A stretch of DNA of 33,777 nucleotides. It comes from Pseudomonadota bacterium (GTDB lineage: Bacteria; Myxococcota_A; UBA796; CAJQPC01). Below are positions 1 through 7,636 of the stretch, piece by piece. Each line of letters opens with the position of its first letter. Position 1 is the stretch's first letter. Below the pieces are notes generated by a model, which was not told the origin of the DNA, did no database searches, and saw nothing but the letters and a program-made list of their open reading frames with translations. The stretch is from positions 1 to 33,777 of the forward strand of contig JAAESX010000146.1 in the NCBI GenBank assembly GCA_024228935.1. The letters run 5' to 3'. A program made the position numbers and the translations under genes.

Positions 1-83
1 GACGTTCCCGCCTTGTTCTTGCGCCAGCCCTCCAAGACGGACCGCTGCCGCTCGGTGACGGTGATGGACACTGCCTTGCCCAT
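1..83 (-). CDS. 5' end of a possible IS630-like transposase, truncated by the window edge
   Basis: On the minus strand an ATG at 83 opens a frame that runs off the left edge of the window. The visible 27 residues begin MGKAVSITVTERQRSVLEGW and continue with a basic stretch. A short beta-strand followed by TxxQRxxLE and a basic helix resembles the opening of the helix-turn-helix domain of IS630-family transposases. That is a family resemblance only: no catalytic DDE residue is inside the window. No clear terminal inverted repeat was found between 84 and 204. It could equally be another small HTH protein. The start is supported only by the frame; the region upstream (84-130) has no strong ribosome binding site. 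Confidence 0.35.
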   Translation of the reverse strand, partial: MGKAVSITVTERQRSVLEGWRKNKAGT

Positions 84-204
84 TGCTCGTGACCCCGCTC
101 GTTGGAGATCACAGCAGTCTGATCCTCTCCGAGCCCGGAGTTAAATCAGCGTTGCTACTTCAGCCGACGTCATCTAGCGTCCGGAGCTCTCACTCCCTGG
201 TCGG
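84..204. other. Short intergenic stretch between the partial transposase-like gene and the next gene
   Basis: This interval lies upstream of the partial minus-strand gene and downstream of the stop at 205-207. It is noticeably less GC-rich around 140-165 than the flanking coding DNA. I see no tRNA, hairpin terminator or convincing inverted repeat in it. If the left gene is an insertion sequence, its right-hand end should be here. Confidence 0.4.
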
Positions 205-1149
205 TCAGTCAGGCCGCCGCAGGGGGCTGATGTCCTTCGCGAGCTCGTCGATCGGGCGACCTCGGATCTCCGGCACGGGCGCTGGGCCTTCGCCTTGCCG
301 CGCCAGCTCGTCAGCGGGGCGGCCTCGGACGACCGGCTTCTGACGCGACTGCTTGCGCTCCCGCAGGAGACGACGCGCTTCGTCGCGGATGTGCTCGTCC
401 AACACCGAGGTCCCCGCGATGAACGACAGGTCCTGCTGCCGCAGGGTGTGCATCAGCCGCGTGGCGATTGGATGCGGGCAGTAGGGGTTGCAGGCCACGG
501 CCTTCCGGACCGAGTACCGCGTGGCCCACTTGCGGTGTCCGGCGATGATCTCGAGCACCTCGGGCTTCGTCGGGCGCAGTGCCGCCATGGTGATGACGTC
601 CTGTTCGCGGATTCGGCCGTTGTTCAGCAGGATGCGGATGACGGCCGGGTGCTTGTCGCGGAGCAGCCGGTCGAGCACGTCACGGTCCGGCTGGCGGGCC
701 ATCGCCTTGCGGCGGCCCAGAGGCTGCTGCAGGTGCTCGTTTTCGGGGGCAGCCTCGGCGACCGTCATGCCCGGGCGGTGGCGACCCGAGAAGAAGAGCG
801 GGATGACCTCCTTCAGATCGGCGCGCCACGCGGCCGTGTACAGGTCCTCGATGCGTTCGTAGTCGAGCGAGTCGCGGAAGAGCTTGCTGTTCAGCGCCAG
901 CTCGGTTGCCGCCCGTCGCATCGCCACGTTCCCGCCGCGTCCCTTCACGGTGAGGATGTGCAGGACGGCCAGCAGCGTCGCGTCGTCGACTGTGCGGGTG
1001 AAGGTCCTCAGGACCTCGGGCAGCAGCGCGCGGTCGGCGATGGCGCCGATCCGCATGGCGAAGTTCCGGGCCAGGCTGTGAGCCAGCCCGTCCTCGCCTT
1101 CATGCAGAAGCACCCCGAGGCGCTCCACGACCGATTCGACACCATGCAT
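205..1149 (-). CDS. Hypothetical helical (HEAT-like) protein with a repeated RGRPxDELA tail motif
   Basis: A 314-residue protein with no signal peptide or membrane segment, so probably cytoplasmic. It reads as strongly alpha-helical. Residues about 150-235 consist of short helices with leucines and alternating charges, like HEAT or leucine-rich-variant solenoids, but I cannot name a family. The C-terminal tail is basic and proline-rich and holds two copies of a nine-residue motif, RGRPADELA at 275-283 and RGRPIDELA at 296-304, exactly 21 residues apart. The start is the ATG at 1149, which lies 8 nt downstream of a minus-strand TATCAT. The gene is divergent from the small membrane protein at 1170, with only 20 bp between start codons. 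Function unknown; a scaffold or binding role is only a guess. Confidence 0.75.
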   Translation of the reverse strand: MHGVESVVERLGVLLHEGEDGLAHSLARNFAMRIGAIADRALLPEVLRTFTRTVDDATLLAVLHILTVKGRGGNVAMRRAATELALNSKLFRDSLDYERIEDLYTAAWRADLKEVIPLFFSGRHRPGMTVAEAAPENEHLQQPLGRRKAMARQPDRDVLDRLLRDKHPAVIRILLNNGRIREQDVITMAALRPTKPEVLEIIAGHRKWATRYSVRKAVACNPYCPHPIATRLMHTLRQQDLSFIAGTSVLDEHIRDEARRLLRERKQSRQKPVVRGRPADELARQGEGPAPVPEIRGRPIDELAKDISPLRRPD

Positions 1150-1156
1150 CGAGCGT

Positions 1157-1163
1157 TATGATA
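1157..1163. promoter_or_regulatory. Symmetric -10 element TATGATA, candidate bidirectional leaderless promoter
   Basis: The seven bases TATGATA read TATGAT on the plus strand and TATCAT on the minus strand, both close to the sigma-70 -10 consensus. The plus hexamer ends 7 nt before the ATG at 1170. The minus hexamer ends 8 nt before the ATG at 1149. Since transcription normally starts 6-8 nt after the -10, both mRNAs would begin at or next to their start codons. No good -35 is visible on either side. The assignment is inferred from geometry. Confidence 0.5.
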
Positions 1164-1169
1164 GCCGCG

Positions 1170-1385
1170 ATGACTCCTCGGAAGCTCGCCATCGCCGGTC
1201 TCCTGCTCGCTGGAATCGGCGGCGGCGTGGCTTGGTGGATGTCGACCCAGGAGCCCGAGCCTGAACCGGAGCCCGAGGTCGCCCAGCCGATGTCGGACAA
1301 GGAACAGATCGAGCTCATGATGCGCATCGGGTACATCCAGCAGGAGGACCTCGACGAGATCCCCGACGAGCCGGCGCCCGAGTGA
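1170..1385 (+). CDS. Small single-pass membrane protein with a Glu-Pro repeat linker
   Basis: A 71-residue protein: basic start (MTPRK), one hydrophobic segment at about residues 6-24, a run of Glu-Pro dipeptides at about 28-36, then an acidic tail. It is most likely anchored in the inner membrane with the acidic part outside. An in-frame ATG exists upstream at 1158, but it lies inside the proposed -10 element TATGAT, so a transcript starting near 1170 could not use it; I therefore choose 1170. The stop codon overlaps the GTG start of the next gene by 4 nt (GTGA), so the two are translationally coupled. No known family recognised. Confidence 0.65.
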   Translation: MTPRKLAIAGLLLAGIGGGVAWWMSTQEPEPEPEPEVAQPMSDKEQIELMMRIGYIQQEDLDEIPDEPAPE

Positions 1386-2329
1386 CCCGTTTCTTGTTCG
1401 AGGGCCTCTACGTCGTGGTCCTCACGACGCTGCTCGGCGCAGTCCACGCGCTGCAGACGTACACCCCGCCGCCCGTTCCGGTGCCCGAGCCCCAGGCCGT
1501 GGCCGAGATCATCGCCGTGCCTCCCAAGCCCGAAGGCGCTGCGGTCGGCGAGGGCGAAGGCGAAGGCACGCTGTACACAGAAGAGGGCTGCCGGGTGCGG
1601 ACCGACGACTACCGGAACGCCTGCTTCCACTCGCTGGCTCTCCAGCGGTCCGAGCGCGACCCCGACGGCGCCCTGGCGGCGTGCGACGAGATCCTCGACG
1701 ACGAAGAGGAGCTGTTCGAGTGCATCTCGGACGTTGCCGAGCTCCACAGCACGGTCGATCGGGACTGGTCCGAGGAGACCTGCCGCACGCTCATTCCCGT
1801 CGACAACCGCACGTGGCATGGCCAGTGCTGGTTCGGCATCGCGCTGGCCCATTCGACGGTCGACCCCGAGTACGCCCGGGCGACCTGCGAGGAAGCGCTG
1901 GACTGGAAGAACTTCTGCCGGCACGACGTGAACGGCGAGATCGCCCAGATTGATCCCGACAACGCGTACGACTGGTGCGTCGAGACCGAGATGACCGACC
2001 TGCAGCAGAAGGGCTGCTACCACGGCCTGGGGAAGTACCTGGGCCGGGTGGACGTCCCCAAGGCCCTGGAGATCTGCCGTCGCATCCCGGACCAGCCGGC
2101 GATCCTCGAGCAGCAGTGCTTCCACGGGCTCGGCTGGGCGCTCGCCGAGTCGGACCCCCGCGCGGCGCTGGCCACCTGTCGGGCCGAGGGCGGCGAGACG
2201 ACGGACTCCTGCCTGCTCGGCGTCTCAGCGAACGCCGTGCGCTTCGATCCCGAGCAGGCCGTGGCGGTCTGCGAAGTGGTCACCGACGAGCGGCTGAAGA
2301 AGGCCTGCATGAAGTTCGCCACGCGCTAG
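1382..2329 (+). CDS. Membrane-anchored protein with eight cysteine-pair helical repeats
   Basis: A 315-residue protein with GTG start overlapping the preceding stop. A hydrophobic segment at about residues 5-24 is followed by a proline/glutamate-rich linker to about residue 62, then a repeat domain to the end. The repeat is about 30-35 residues long. Each unit has a cysteine at its start and a second one 9-14 residues later, followed by a helical stretch often ending in DPxxAL or a variant. Eight units can be laid end to end, giving sixteen cysteines, as expected for eight intra-repeat disulfides in an exported solenoid. The pattern recalls Sel1/TPR-type helical repeats stabilised by disulfides, but I do not recognise a named family. 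The lipoprotein at 9305-9763 carries the same repeat. The location (periplasm or cell surface) is inferred from the cysteines and the anchor. Confidence 0.8.
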   Translation: MTRFLFEGLYVVVLTTLLGAVHALQTYTPPPVPVPEPQAVAEIIAVPPKPEGAAVGEGEGEGTLYTEEGCRVRTDDYRNACFHSLALQRSERDPDGALAACDEILDDEEELFECISDVAELHSTVDRDWSEETCRTLIPVDNRTWHGQCWFGIALAHSTVDPEYARATCEEALDWKNFCRHDVNGEIAQIDPDNAYDWCVETEMTDLQQKGCYHGLGKYLGRVDVPKALEICRRIPDQPAILEQQCFHGLGWALAESDPRAALATCRAEGGETTDSCLLGVSANAVRFDPEQAVAVCEVVTDERLKKACMKFATR

Positions 2330-2361
2330 CACCGGGCCTCCCCGCACAGGCGCGCCGCGGT

Positions 2362-2367
2362 TAGCCT
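2362..2367 (+). promoter_or_regulatory. -10-like TAGCCT, candidate leaderless promoter for tldD
   Basis: TAGCCT matches the TAnnnT core of a -10 element and ends exactly 7 nt before the tldD ATG at 2375. There is no purine-rich ribosome binding site between the two. This is the same geometry as the TATGAT before 1170, and suggests an mRNA starting at the A of the start codon. Confidence 0.4.
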
Positions 2368-2374
2368 CCTCGGC

Positions 2375-3820
2375 ATGACCGACCTGTCCTCCGTCCAGGC
2401 CAATGGACGCTACTTCGAGCGCTTCGGGATCACCCGAGAGTGGCTCGACCGGGTCCTGGGTGCTGCCCTCTCTGGCGGCGCCACGGACTGTGACCTCTAC
2501 TTCGAGCACTCGGTGACCACCTCGGTGTCGCTCTCCGACGGCGCGGTGAACAAGGCCTCGACCCACGTCGACCTGGGGCTGGGCGTGCGCGCTCGCTTCG
2601 GCGAACAGGTCGGGTACGCCTACACCGAGGACCTCTCCATCGAGGCGATGCTCCGGGCCGCCAAGACAGCGTCGGCCATCGCGGGCTCGACTGGACACCA
2701 CACGCCCGTGGACCTCGCGCTGCTCGACCTGCCTTCGTACTACCCGGTGAAGAAGCGCTGGGAGGCCGTCGGCATGGACGTCCGCGTCCCGATGGTTCGG
2801 GCCTGGGAAGAGGCGGCGTTCAAGCAGGACGCGCGCATCCGGAAGGTCCAGACGCACCTGGTCGACACCGAGAAGGTCGTGCTGGTCGTGCGACCCGATG
2901 GTCGACTCGCCGAGGACTACCAGCCCATGACGCGGGCGACGGTGATGTGCTCGGCCGAGGGCGCGGGCGGACGGCTCGAGTCCAACAGCTACAACCTCGC
3001 GGCTCGCGCCGGGCTCGAGTTCTACGACGACCAGGAGCGTCAGGACCGCATGGTCCGAAAGGCCGTCGAGCGGACCACGTTCCTGCTCGACGCCGGCAAG
3101 CCCCCTGCGGGTGAGATGCCGGTCGTCATGGCGGCGGGCGCGTCCGGAATCCTGCTGCACGAGGCCATCGGCCACGGGCTCGAGGCGGACTTCAACCGCA
3201 AGGGCATCAGCATCTACGCGGACAAGCTGAACAAGAAGGTCGCGCCGAAGAACGTCACCGTGGTGGACGACGGCACGGTCCCCGGAGCCCGCGGCGCCAT
3301 CAACGTCGACGACGAGGCGAACCTGCCCGAGAAGACCGTCCTCATCGAGGAGGGCGTGCTGCGCGGCTACATGCACGACGAGATCTCCGCCAAGCACTAC
3401 GGCGTGGCCCCGACCGGCTCGGGCCGCCGGCAGAGCTTCCGGCACCACCCCATCCCTCGGATGCGGTCGACGTACATGGAGCCCGGCGAGTCCGACCCGG
3501 CCGAGATCATCGCCTCGACCAAGAGCGGCATCTACTGCACGTCGTTCTCCAACGGCGCCGTCCAGATCGGCGCCGGCGACTTCACCTTCTACATGAAGAC
3601 CGGCTGGCTCATCGAGGACGGAACGCTGACTCGCCCCATCAAGGACGTGAACATCATCGGAAACGGCCCGGCCGCGCTCGAGCAGGTGGACATGGTCGGC
3701 AACGACCTGGTCCTCGACGAGGGAGGCTGGACCTGTGGGAAGGACGGCCAGGGCGTCCCCGTGAGTCAGGGGCAGCCCACCGTTCGGGTTGCCGCGCTGA
3801 CGGTCGGAGGTGAGGGATGA
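2375..3820 (+). CDS. tldD: TldD family metalloprotease subunit
   Basis: TldD and TldE form a heteromeric zinc metalloprotease that threads and degrades unfolded or modified peptides in the cytoplasm; in enterobacteria it matures microcin B17 and acts on CcdA. The protein is 481 residues, the same length as E. coli TldD. It has the HEAIGHGLEADF motif, with histidines at 262 and 266 and the glutamate at 263, and the downstream zinc-ligand cysteine at 454 in TCGKDGQ. These positions coincide with those I recall for E. coli TldD. The C-terminal beta-rich domain is complete. The ATG at 2375 is preceded by a -10-like hexamer rather than a ribosome binding site. The stop overlaps the ATG of tldE by 4 nt. 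The assignment is secure. Confidence 0.96.
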   Translation: MTDLSSVQANGRYFERFGITREWLDRVLGAALSGGATDCDLYFEHSVTTSVSLSDGAVNKASTHVDLGLGVRARFGEQVGYAYTEDLSIEAMLRAAKTASAIAGSTGHHTPVDLALLDLPSYYPVKKRWEAVGMDVRVPMVRAWEEAAFKQDARIRKVQTHLVDTEKVVLVVRPDGRLAEDYQPMTRATVMCSAEGAGGRLESNSYNLAARAGLEFYDDQERQDRMVRKAVERTTFLLDAGKPPAGEMPVVMAAGASGILLHEAIGHGLEADFNRKGISIYADKLNKKVAPKNVTVVDDGTVPGARGAINVDDEANLPEKTVLIEEGVLRGYMHDEISAKHYGVAPTGSGRRQSFRHHPIPRMRSTYMEPGESDPAEIIASTKSGIYCTSFSNGAVQIGAGDFTFYMKTGWLIEDGTLTRPIKDVNIIGNGPAALEQVDMVGNDLVLDEGGWTCGKDGQGVPVSQGQPTVRVAALTVGGEG

Positions 3821-5136
3821 GCCTCGCAGAGACCGCACTCCGCGCGGTGGAGACCGCGAAGAAGCTCGGCGCCGACGAGGTCAAGGCCTACGCCCGCAGC
3901 GGGTCCGAGGTCGAGCTCGAGCAGCGCGAAGGCAAGCTCGAGCGCGTCCACGAGGCCAGCACGCTCGGTCTGTCCGTGTCGCTCCTGGTCGATGGCCGGT
4001 TCAGCTCGCACGGGACCAGCGACCTGCGCCCCGACGCCATCGAGGCGTTCCTGAAGCGCGCCGTCGACGGCACCCGGTACCTGGAGCAGGACACCGACCG
4101 CGCCATGGCCTCGCTCGACGAGATGGGCTCGCTGGACGTCGACTCGCTCGACGCCGCGGACACCGAGTCGTTCGCTGCTCGCACGGCGGAAGGCCGGCAG
4201 GCTGGCATCGCCTCGCTCGAGACCGCCATCCTGGACGGAGCCGGAGACGACCTCGTCTCGGCGACCTCGTACCTGTGGGACATGCGCAGCGAGTCGGCGT
4301 GCGCGTTCAGCAACGGCTTCGAGGGCCGCCGCGAGCGCACGCACTTCGGCTACGGCGGGATGGTCACGCTGAAGGAGCCGAGCGGCAAGCTGCCCGAGGC
4401 CTTCAGCTTCCTGAACAGCGCACATCGGTCCGATCTGTTGACGGTCGGCGAGGTCGCCGCAGACCTGTGGACCCGTGCTGGCGAGGTCCGCTCGACCTCG
4501 CCCACGACGTCCCGCGTCTGCCCGATGCTGCTGGACTCGCGCACGGCGTCCCGGATCCTGGGCGCGCTGTTCTCGCCGCTGTCGGGCTCGGCGCTGCACC
4601 ACGGCCGCTCGTGCATGCACGACAAGCTCGGGCAGAAGCTCGGCTCGTCCGCGTTCACCGTGCTCGACGACCCGACCATCCCTCGCGGGCTGGGCAGCAG
4701 GCCGTTCGACGGCGACGGGTTCAAGGCGAAGCCGCGCTCGATCTTCACCGAGGGCGTGCTCGACACGTTCTTCATCGGGCTCTACCACTCACGCAAGCTG
4801 GGCAAGGCGCCGACCACCGGCGGCACCAGCAACGTCGTGATCGCGCCTGGAACGCGGTCCTGGCAGGACGTCGCCAAGGACGCGCCCCAGGCCATCCGCG
4901 TCACCTCGTTCCTGGGCGGCAACAGCAACCCGACGAGCGGGGACTTCAGCTTCGGCATCCGCGGTCAGCTGTTCGAGAACGGCGAGTGGGTCCAGAACCT
5001 GTCCGAGATGAACGTCACCGGGAACCTGTTGGACCTGATCTCGCGGTTCGTCGAGCCCTGCAACGACGTGTGGGCCTACTCGAGCTACCGCGTGCCGACG
5101 CTGGTGTTCGACGGCGTGCAGTTCTCAGGGACCTAG
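3817..5136 (+). CDS. tldE: TldE/PmbA, non-catalytic partner of TldD
   Basis: A 439-residue protein of the TldE (PmbA) family, close to the usual length. It has the family's N-terminal alpha/beta domain (MSLAETALRAVETAKKLGAD) and C-terminal beta domain, including the region containing GGNSNPTSGDFSFG and NVTGNL. As expected for TldE it lacks the HExxxH zinc motif, so TldD supplies the active site and this subunit closes the chamber. The start codon overlaps the tldD stop (ATGA), which favours equal synthesis of the two partners. Its 3' end overlaps the tail of the convergent kinase-like gene by 12 nt (5125-5136), with no terminator hairpin visible. Confidence 0.95.
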   Translation: MSLAETALRAVETAKKLGADEVKAYARSGSEVELEQREGKLERVHEASTLGLSVSLLVDGRFSSHGTSDLRPDAIEAFLKRAVDGTRYLEQDTDRAMASLDEMGSLDVDSLDAADTESFAARTAEGRQAGIASLETAILDGAGDDLVSATSYLWDMRSESACAFSNGFEGRRERTHFGYGGMVTLKEPSGKLPEAFSFLNSAHRSDLLTVGEVAADLWTRAGEVRSTSPTTSRVCPMLLDSRTASRILGALFSPLSGSALHHGRSCMHDKLGQKLGSSAFTVLDDPTIPRGLGSRPFDGDGFKAKPRSIFTEGVLDTFFIGLYHSRKLGKAPTTGGTSNVVIAPGTRSWQDVAKDAPQAIRVTSFLGGNSNPTSGDFSFGIRGQLFENGEWVQNLSEMNVTGNLLDLISRFVEPCNDVWAYSSYRVPTLVFDGVQFSGT

Positions 5137-6762
5137 GTAGCGACCGACCGCGGCCTCGATGTTGTGCAGGTTCCGCTGGAACTCGCGCAGCACACCCAGG
5201 TGACGCTCGACCTCGTCGGGCCTTTCCTGGAACGCCGCCAGGTCGGAGACGAATGCAGCCAGCAGCAGTTGGGGGAGCGCGCTTCGCTCGGCCGGTGTGA
5301 GCTGCAGGTGGCGGTGCACCTCGCGCAGGTAGAGCACCATCCGGGGTGGGTCCAGGCGTTCGTCGTTGTTGCGGTAGCCCAGGCAGTAGGCGGTGTGGAC
5401 GACGTCCAGCACACGCGGTCCGCATCGGGCCTTCTCGAAGTCGAAGATGGCGATCCGGTCGCCGGCGACGGCGCAGTGGTCGCGATGGAAGGACAGGTGC
5501 AGGATGCTCCGGGGGAGCCCGGACGCCAGCGCTCGCGCCTCGGACCAGATCGTGGTGAGCTCGTCGACGTCGTCCGCGGAGAGTCGCCCGCCGGTCCACC
5601 TCGCGACGCACAGGTCCTTCGGCGCTGCATCTCGGATGCCTTCGGGGGGTGGAATGGCCAGGTACGCGGCCTGGGCTGCCGCCATGCGAGCCACGGTCGC
5701 CCGGTCCAGCTCGGGCCGGGTGTCGCCAACGTCGGCATAGACCGCCGCCACCCGGTCCCCGACGCGCAGCAGGTGCCCGCCGGACGCGAGCCGGATGGGC
5801 GAGGGGACCTGGGCAGCGCTGTCGCCCAGGGCGTCGGACAGCAGGCGCTCCAGCTCGAACAGCCAGGGGTCCACGGGCTTGTTGTAGACCTTGAGGATCA
5901 ACGGCACGTCATGGCCGGAGACCCGGAGCACGTCGTTGCAGGCGTGCCCGGTGAACGTCGCAGTCACTTGGACGTTCGGCAGCCCTGACGCGGCAAGGTC
6001 GGCATCCACCGCGGTGGCGTTCAGCGGTCGCCAGCGGTCCCGTTCGTGTTCCACCTTGTCGACGCAGCGCTCGGTGCGCCGCTGTCCATGGAACGGCGGG
6101 CCCTCCAGCCCAGGGGACGTCCGCTTCGGCTCCTCACACGCCAGCAGCGCGGCGTAGGCCCGCACGCGTCGCCTGTCGACCGGTCGGCCTGAGCTGGACT
6201 CCCAGGCGTCCAGGACCGGTCCCTCCGGCGGGCTCGCGTGCCGCCAGATGAGCGCGGCCAGGTCTTCCTCCGGGTCGGCATGTCCGCAGCTCGACCAGTC
6301 CATCAGACCGATGATGTGCCCGTCCGCGAGCAGCCAGTTCGACGCGTGGACGTCGTGGTGGCACAGCGCGTCGCCGACGACGATGAGGCCCTGGAACACC
6401 TGCTCCAGGCCGTGGACCTTCACGCGCTCGCGTACGCGTCGGGCGTGGTCGCGGGCGTCGGGCGCACCGGGCAGGCGGTGCCCGTGGATGCGGCCGAGCA
6501 GGGCGCCCGCCTCGATCAGTCGTTCGTCCGACCATCGCTCCATTCGCTTGTCGACGCGGGCGTTCGCCAGCAACAACCAGTCGCTGCCGCTCTCCAGCAG
6601 CGACGGCACCACGCAGTCCGGTGGGGCTCGCAGCAGGGACGCTTCGCGCTGGCAGCGCCGGGCGTCGTCGAAGTGTTTGACGAAGCCTCGGGCCACACGG
6701 AACACCGACACGCCGGCGTGCACGCCGATGGGGGTCGCGGGTCCCAGGTGAGAGGGGAGCAC
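5125..6762 (-). CDS. Protein with two tandem phosphotransferase (APH/choline-kinase-like) domains
   Basis: A 545-residue soluble protein built from two kinase-fold halves. The first half contains HHDVHASNW (catalytic aspartate and metal-binding asparagine) followed by GLMDWSS, the DFG-equivalent aspartate. The second half contains FHRDHCAV followed by IAIFDFEKA. The second loop keeps HRD and the DFE aspartate, but the usual metal-binding asparagine is not evident, so it may be altered or weakly active. The family phosphorylates small hydroxyl compounds (aminoglycosides, choline, sugars); the substrate here cannot be told. I choose the GTG at 6762; the frame is open further upstream but would run through the divergent gene and has antisense-like composition. 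That leaves 16 bp to the divergent ATG at 6779. The 3' end overlaps tldE by 12 nt. Confidence 0.8.
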   Translation of the reverse strand: MLPSHLGPATPIGVHAGVSVFRVARGFVKHFDDARRCQREASLLRAPPDCVVPSLLESGSDWLLLANARVDKRMERWSDERLIEAGALLGRIHGHRLPGAPDARDHARRVRERVKVHGLEQVFQGLIVVGDALCHHDVHASNWLLADGHIIGLMDWSSCGHADPEEDLAALIWRHASPPEGPVLDAWESSSGRPVDRRRVRAYAALLACEEPKRTSPGLEGPPFHGQRRTERCVDKVEHERDRWRPLNATAVDADLAASGLPNVQVTATFTGHACNDVLRVSGHDVPLILKVYNKPVDPWLFELERLLSDALGDSAAQVPSPIRLASGGHLLRVGDRVAAVYADVGDTRPELDRATVARMAAAQAAYLAIPPPEGIRDAAPKDLCVARWTGGRLSADDVDELTTIWSEARALASGLPRSILHLSFHRDHCAVAGDRIAIFDFEKARCGPRVLDVVHTAYCLGYRNNDERLDPPRMVLYLREVHRHLQLTPAERSALPQLLLAAFVSDLAAFQERPDEVERHLGVLREFQRNLHNIEAAVGRYLGP

Positions 6763-6766
6763 GTGG

Positions 6767-6773
6767 CATTGTG
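6767..6773. promoter_or_regulatory. Possible overlapping divergent -10 elements between 6762 and 6779
   Basis: On the plus strand CATTGT ends 6 nt before the ATG at 6779. On the minus strand CACAAT ends 5 nt before the GTG at 6762. Both keep the A at position 2 and the T at position 6 of a -10 element. With only 16 bp between the two start codons, any promoters with normal 5' leaders would have to lie inside the opposite coding region. The match is weaker than at 1157-1163. Confidence 0.3.
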
Positions 6774-6778
6774 GATCG

Positions 6779-7630
6779 ATGTTCGACGACCCGGCCACCG
6801 GCCCTCCTGGCCCCGTCTCTGTCCTCGCGTTGCGTGCCTTGCTCGCCAGCGTGCCGGACCACTCGTTCCTGGACGAAGACGTGGCGGTTCGAGAGGCTCG
6901 TCGCTTCAAGGTGGACGTCTCGTTCGCGTTCGGCGACGACGAGGTCCGGTGGAGCGTCAACGACAAGGGCGAGCCCGAGGCGTTTCGAGACCGGCTCGAG
7001 CGTCGGTTCGGTTCTCCGTTCCTGGGCGCGTTCCTGGAACTCTCCCCACCGGGTGAGGTCCAGACCACCGTGTCGTTCAAGCACCGCGACGGCCGGCTCG
7101 ACCGCCTGGGCCTCTACTTCGAGGAGCTGCGGGACGACGCAGTGCTTCGCGCAGTGGCCTCGTCGATCTCGGTCGAGCCGCCACCGCCTCCGGCCGACGC
7201 TCGGCCCGTCGCTGTCTGCGTCGATGTGGTGGACGGGCAGCCGACGGGGTTCAAGGACTACTGGCTCCTCGAGGAGACGGACACGCCGCATCCCGCGCTC
7301 CCGAGCGAGCTGCGCCCTCTGGCTTCGCGCTTCCCGCTGCACCCGACGAGGCAGCGACGACGACTCCTGTGGGCTCGTCGGACTGGCCTCGACTCGGTGG
7401 TCGTCGGTCACAAGGTGATGTGGATGACCGAGTCCCGGACGCGAGAGACCAGCGCGGCGGCCTGGGCGGTCGTCGATCGTCTGGCTGAGGGGCTCGCACC
7501 CTGTCCAGCGCTGGTCGCGCTGCGGGGCGCGTGGTCGCACGAGGAGTTCCTGCACCCGGACCTCGTCTCGCTGGACACGGACGCGAACGGCGACGTCCGG
7601 CGGCTGCTCGCGTACACCTCGATCCGCTGA
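6779..7630 (+). CDS. Hypothetical protein, 283 residues
   Basis: A soluble protein without signal peptide or membrane segment. Visible features are an N-terminal alpha/beta region with RFKVDVSFAFGDDEVRWSVN (about residues 42-61), a proline-rich turn near residue 135 (EPPPPP), and a C-terminal stretch ending LVSLDTDANGDVRRLLAY. The alternating hydrophobic pattern suggests a beta-rich fold. I do not recognise the family and propose no function. The ATG at 6779 is chosen because the frame closes upstream and it sits 6 nt after a -10-like hexamer. It is divergent from the tandem kinase gene and ends 6 bp before the convergent exbD-like gene at 7637. Confidence 0.7.
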   Translation: MFDDPATGPPGPVSVLALRALLASVPDHSFLDEDVAVREARRFKVDVSFAFGDDEVRWSVNDKGEPEAFRDRLERRFGSPFLGAFLELSPPGEVQTTVSFKHRDGRLDRLGLYFEELRDDAVLRAVASSISVEPPPPPADARPVAVCVDVVDGQPTGFKDYWLLEETDTPHPALPSELRPLASRFPLHPTRQRRRLLWARRTGLDSVVVGHKVMWMTESRTRETSAAAWAVVDRLAEGLAPCPALVALRGAWSHEEFLHPDLVSLDTDANGDVRRLLAYTSIR

Positions 7631-7636
7631 CGTCCG

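Noticed and set aside
2225..3838. Long antisense frame of 537 codons opposite tldD
   Set aside because: It is the mirror of a well-conserved gene in GC-rich DNA; its translation has no recognisable features.
6763..7080. N-terminal extension of the tandem kinase gene to 7080
   Set aside because: This part is antisense to the gene at 6779, Ser/Arg/Asn-rich, and precedes the first kinase-like sequence.
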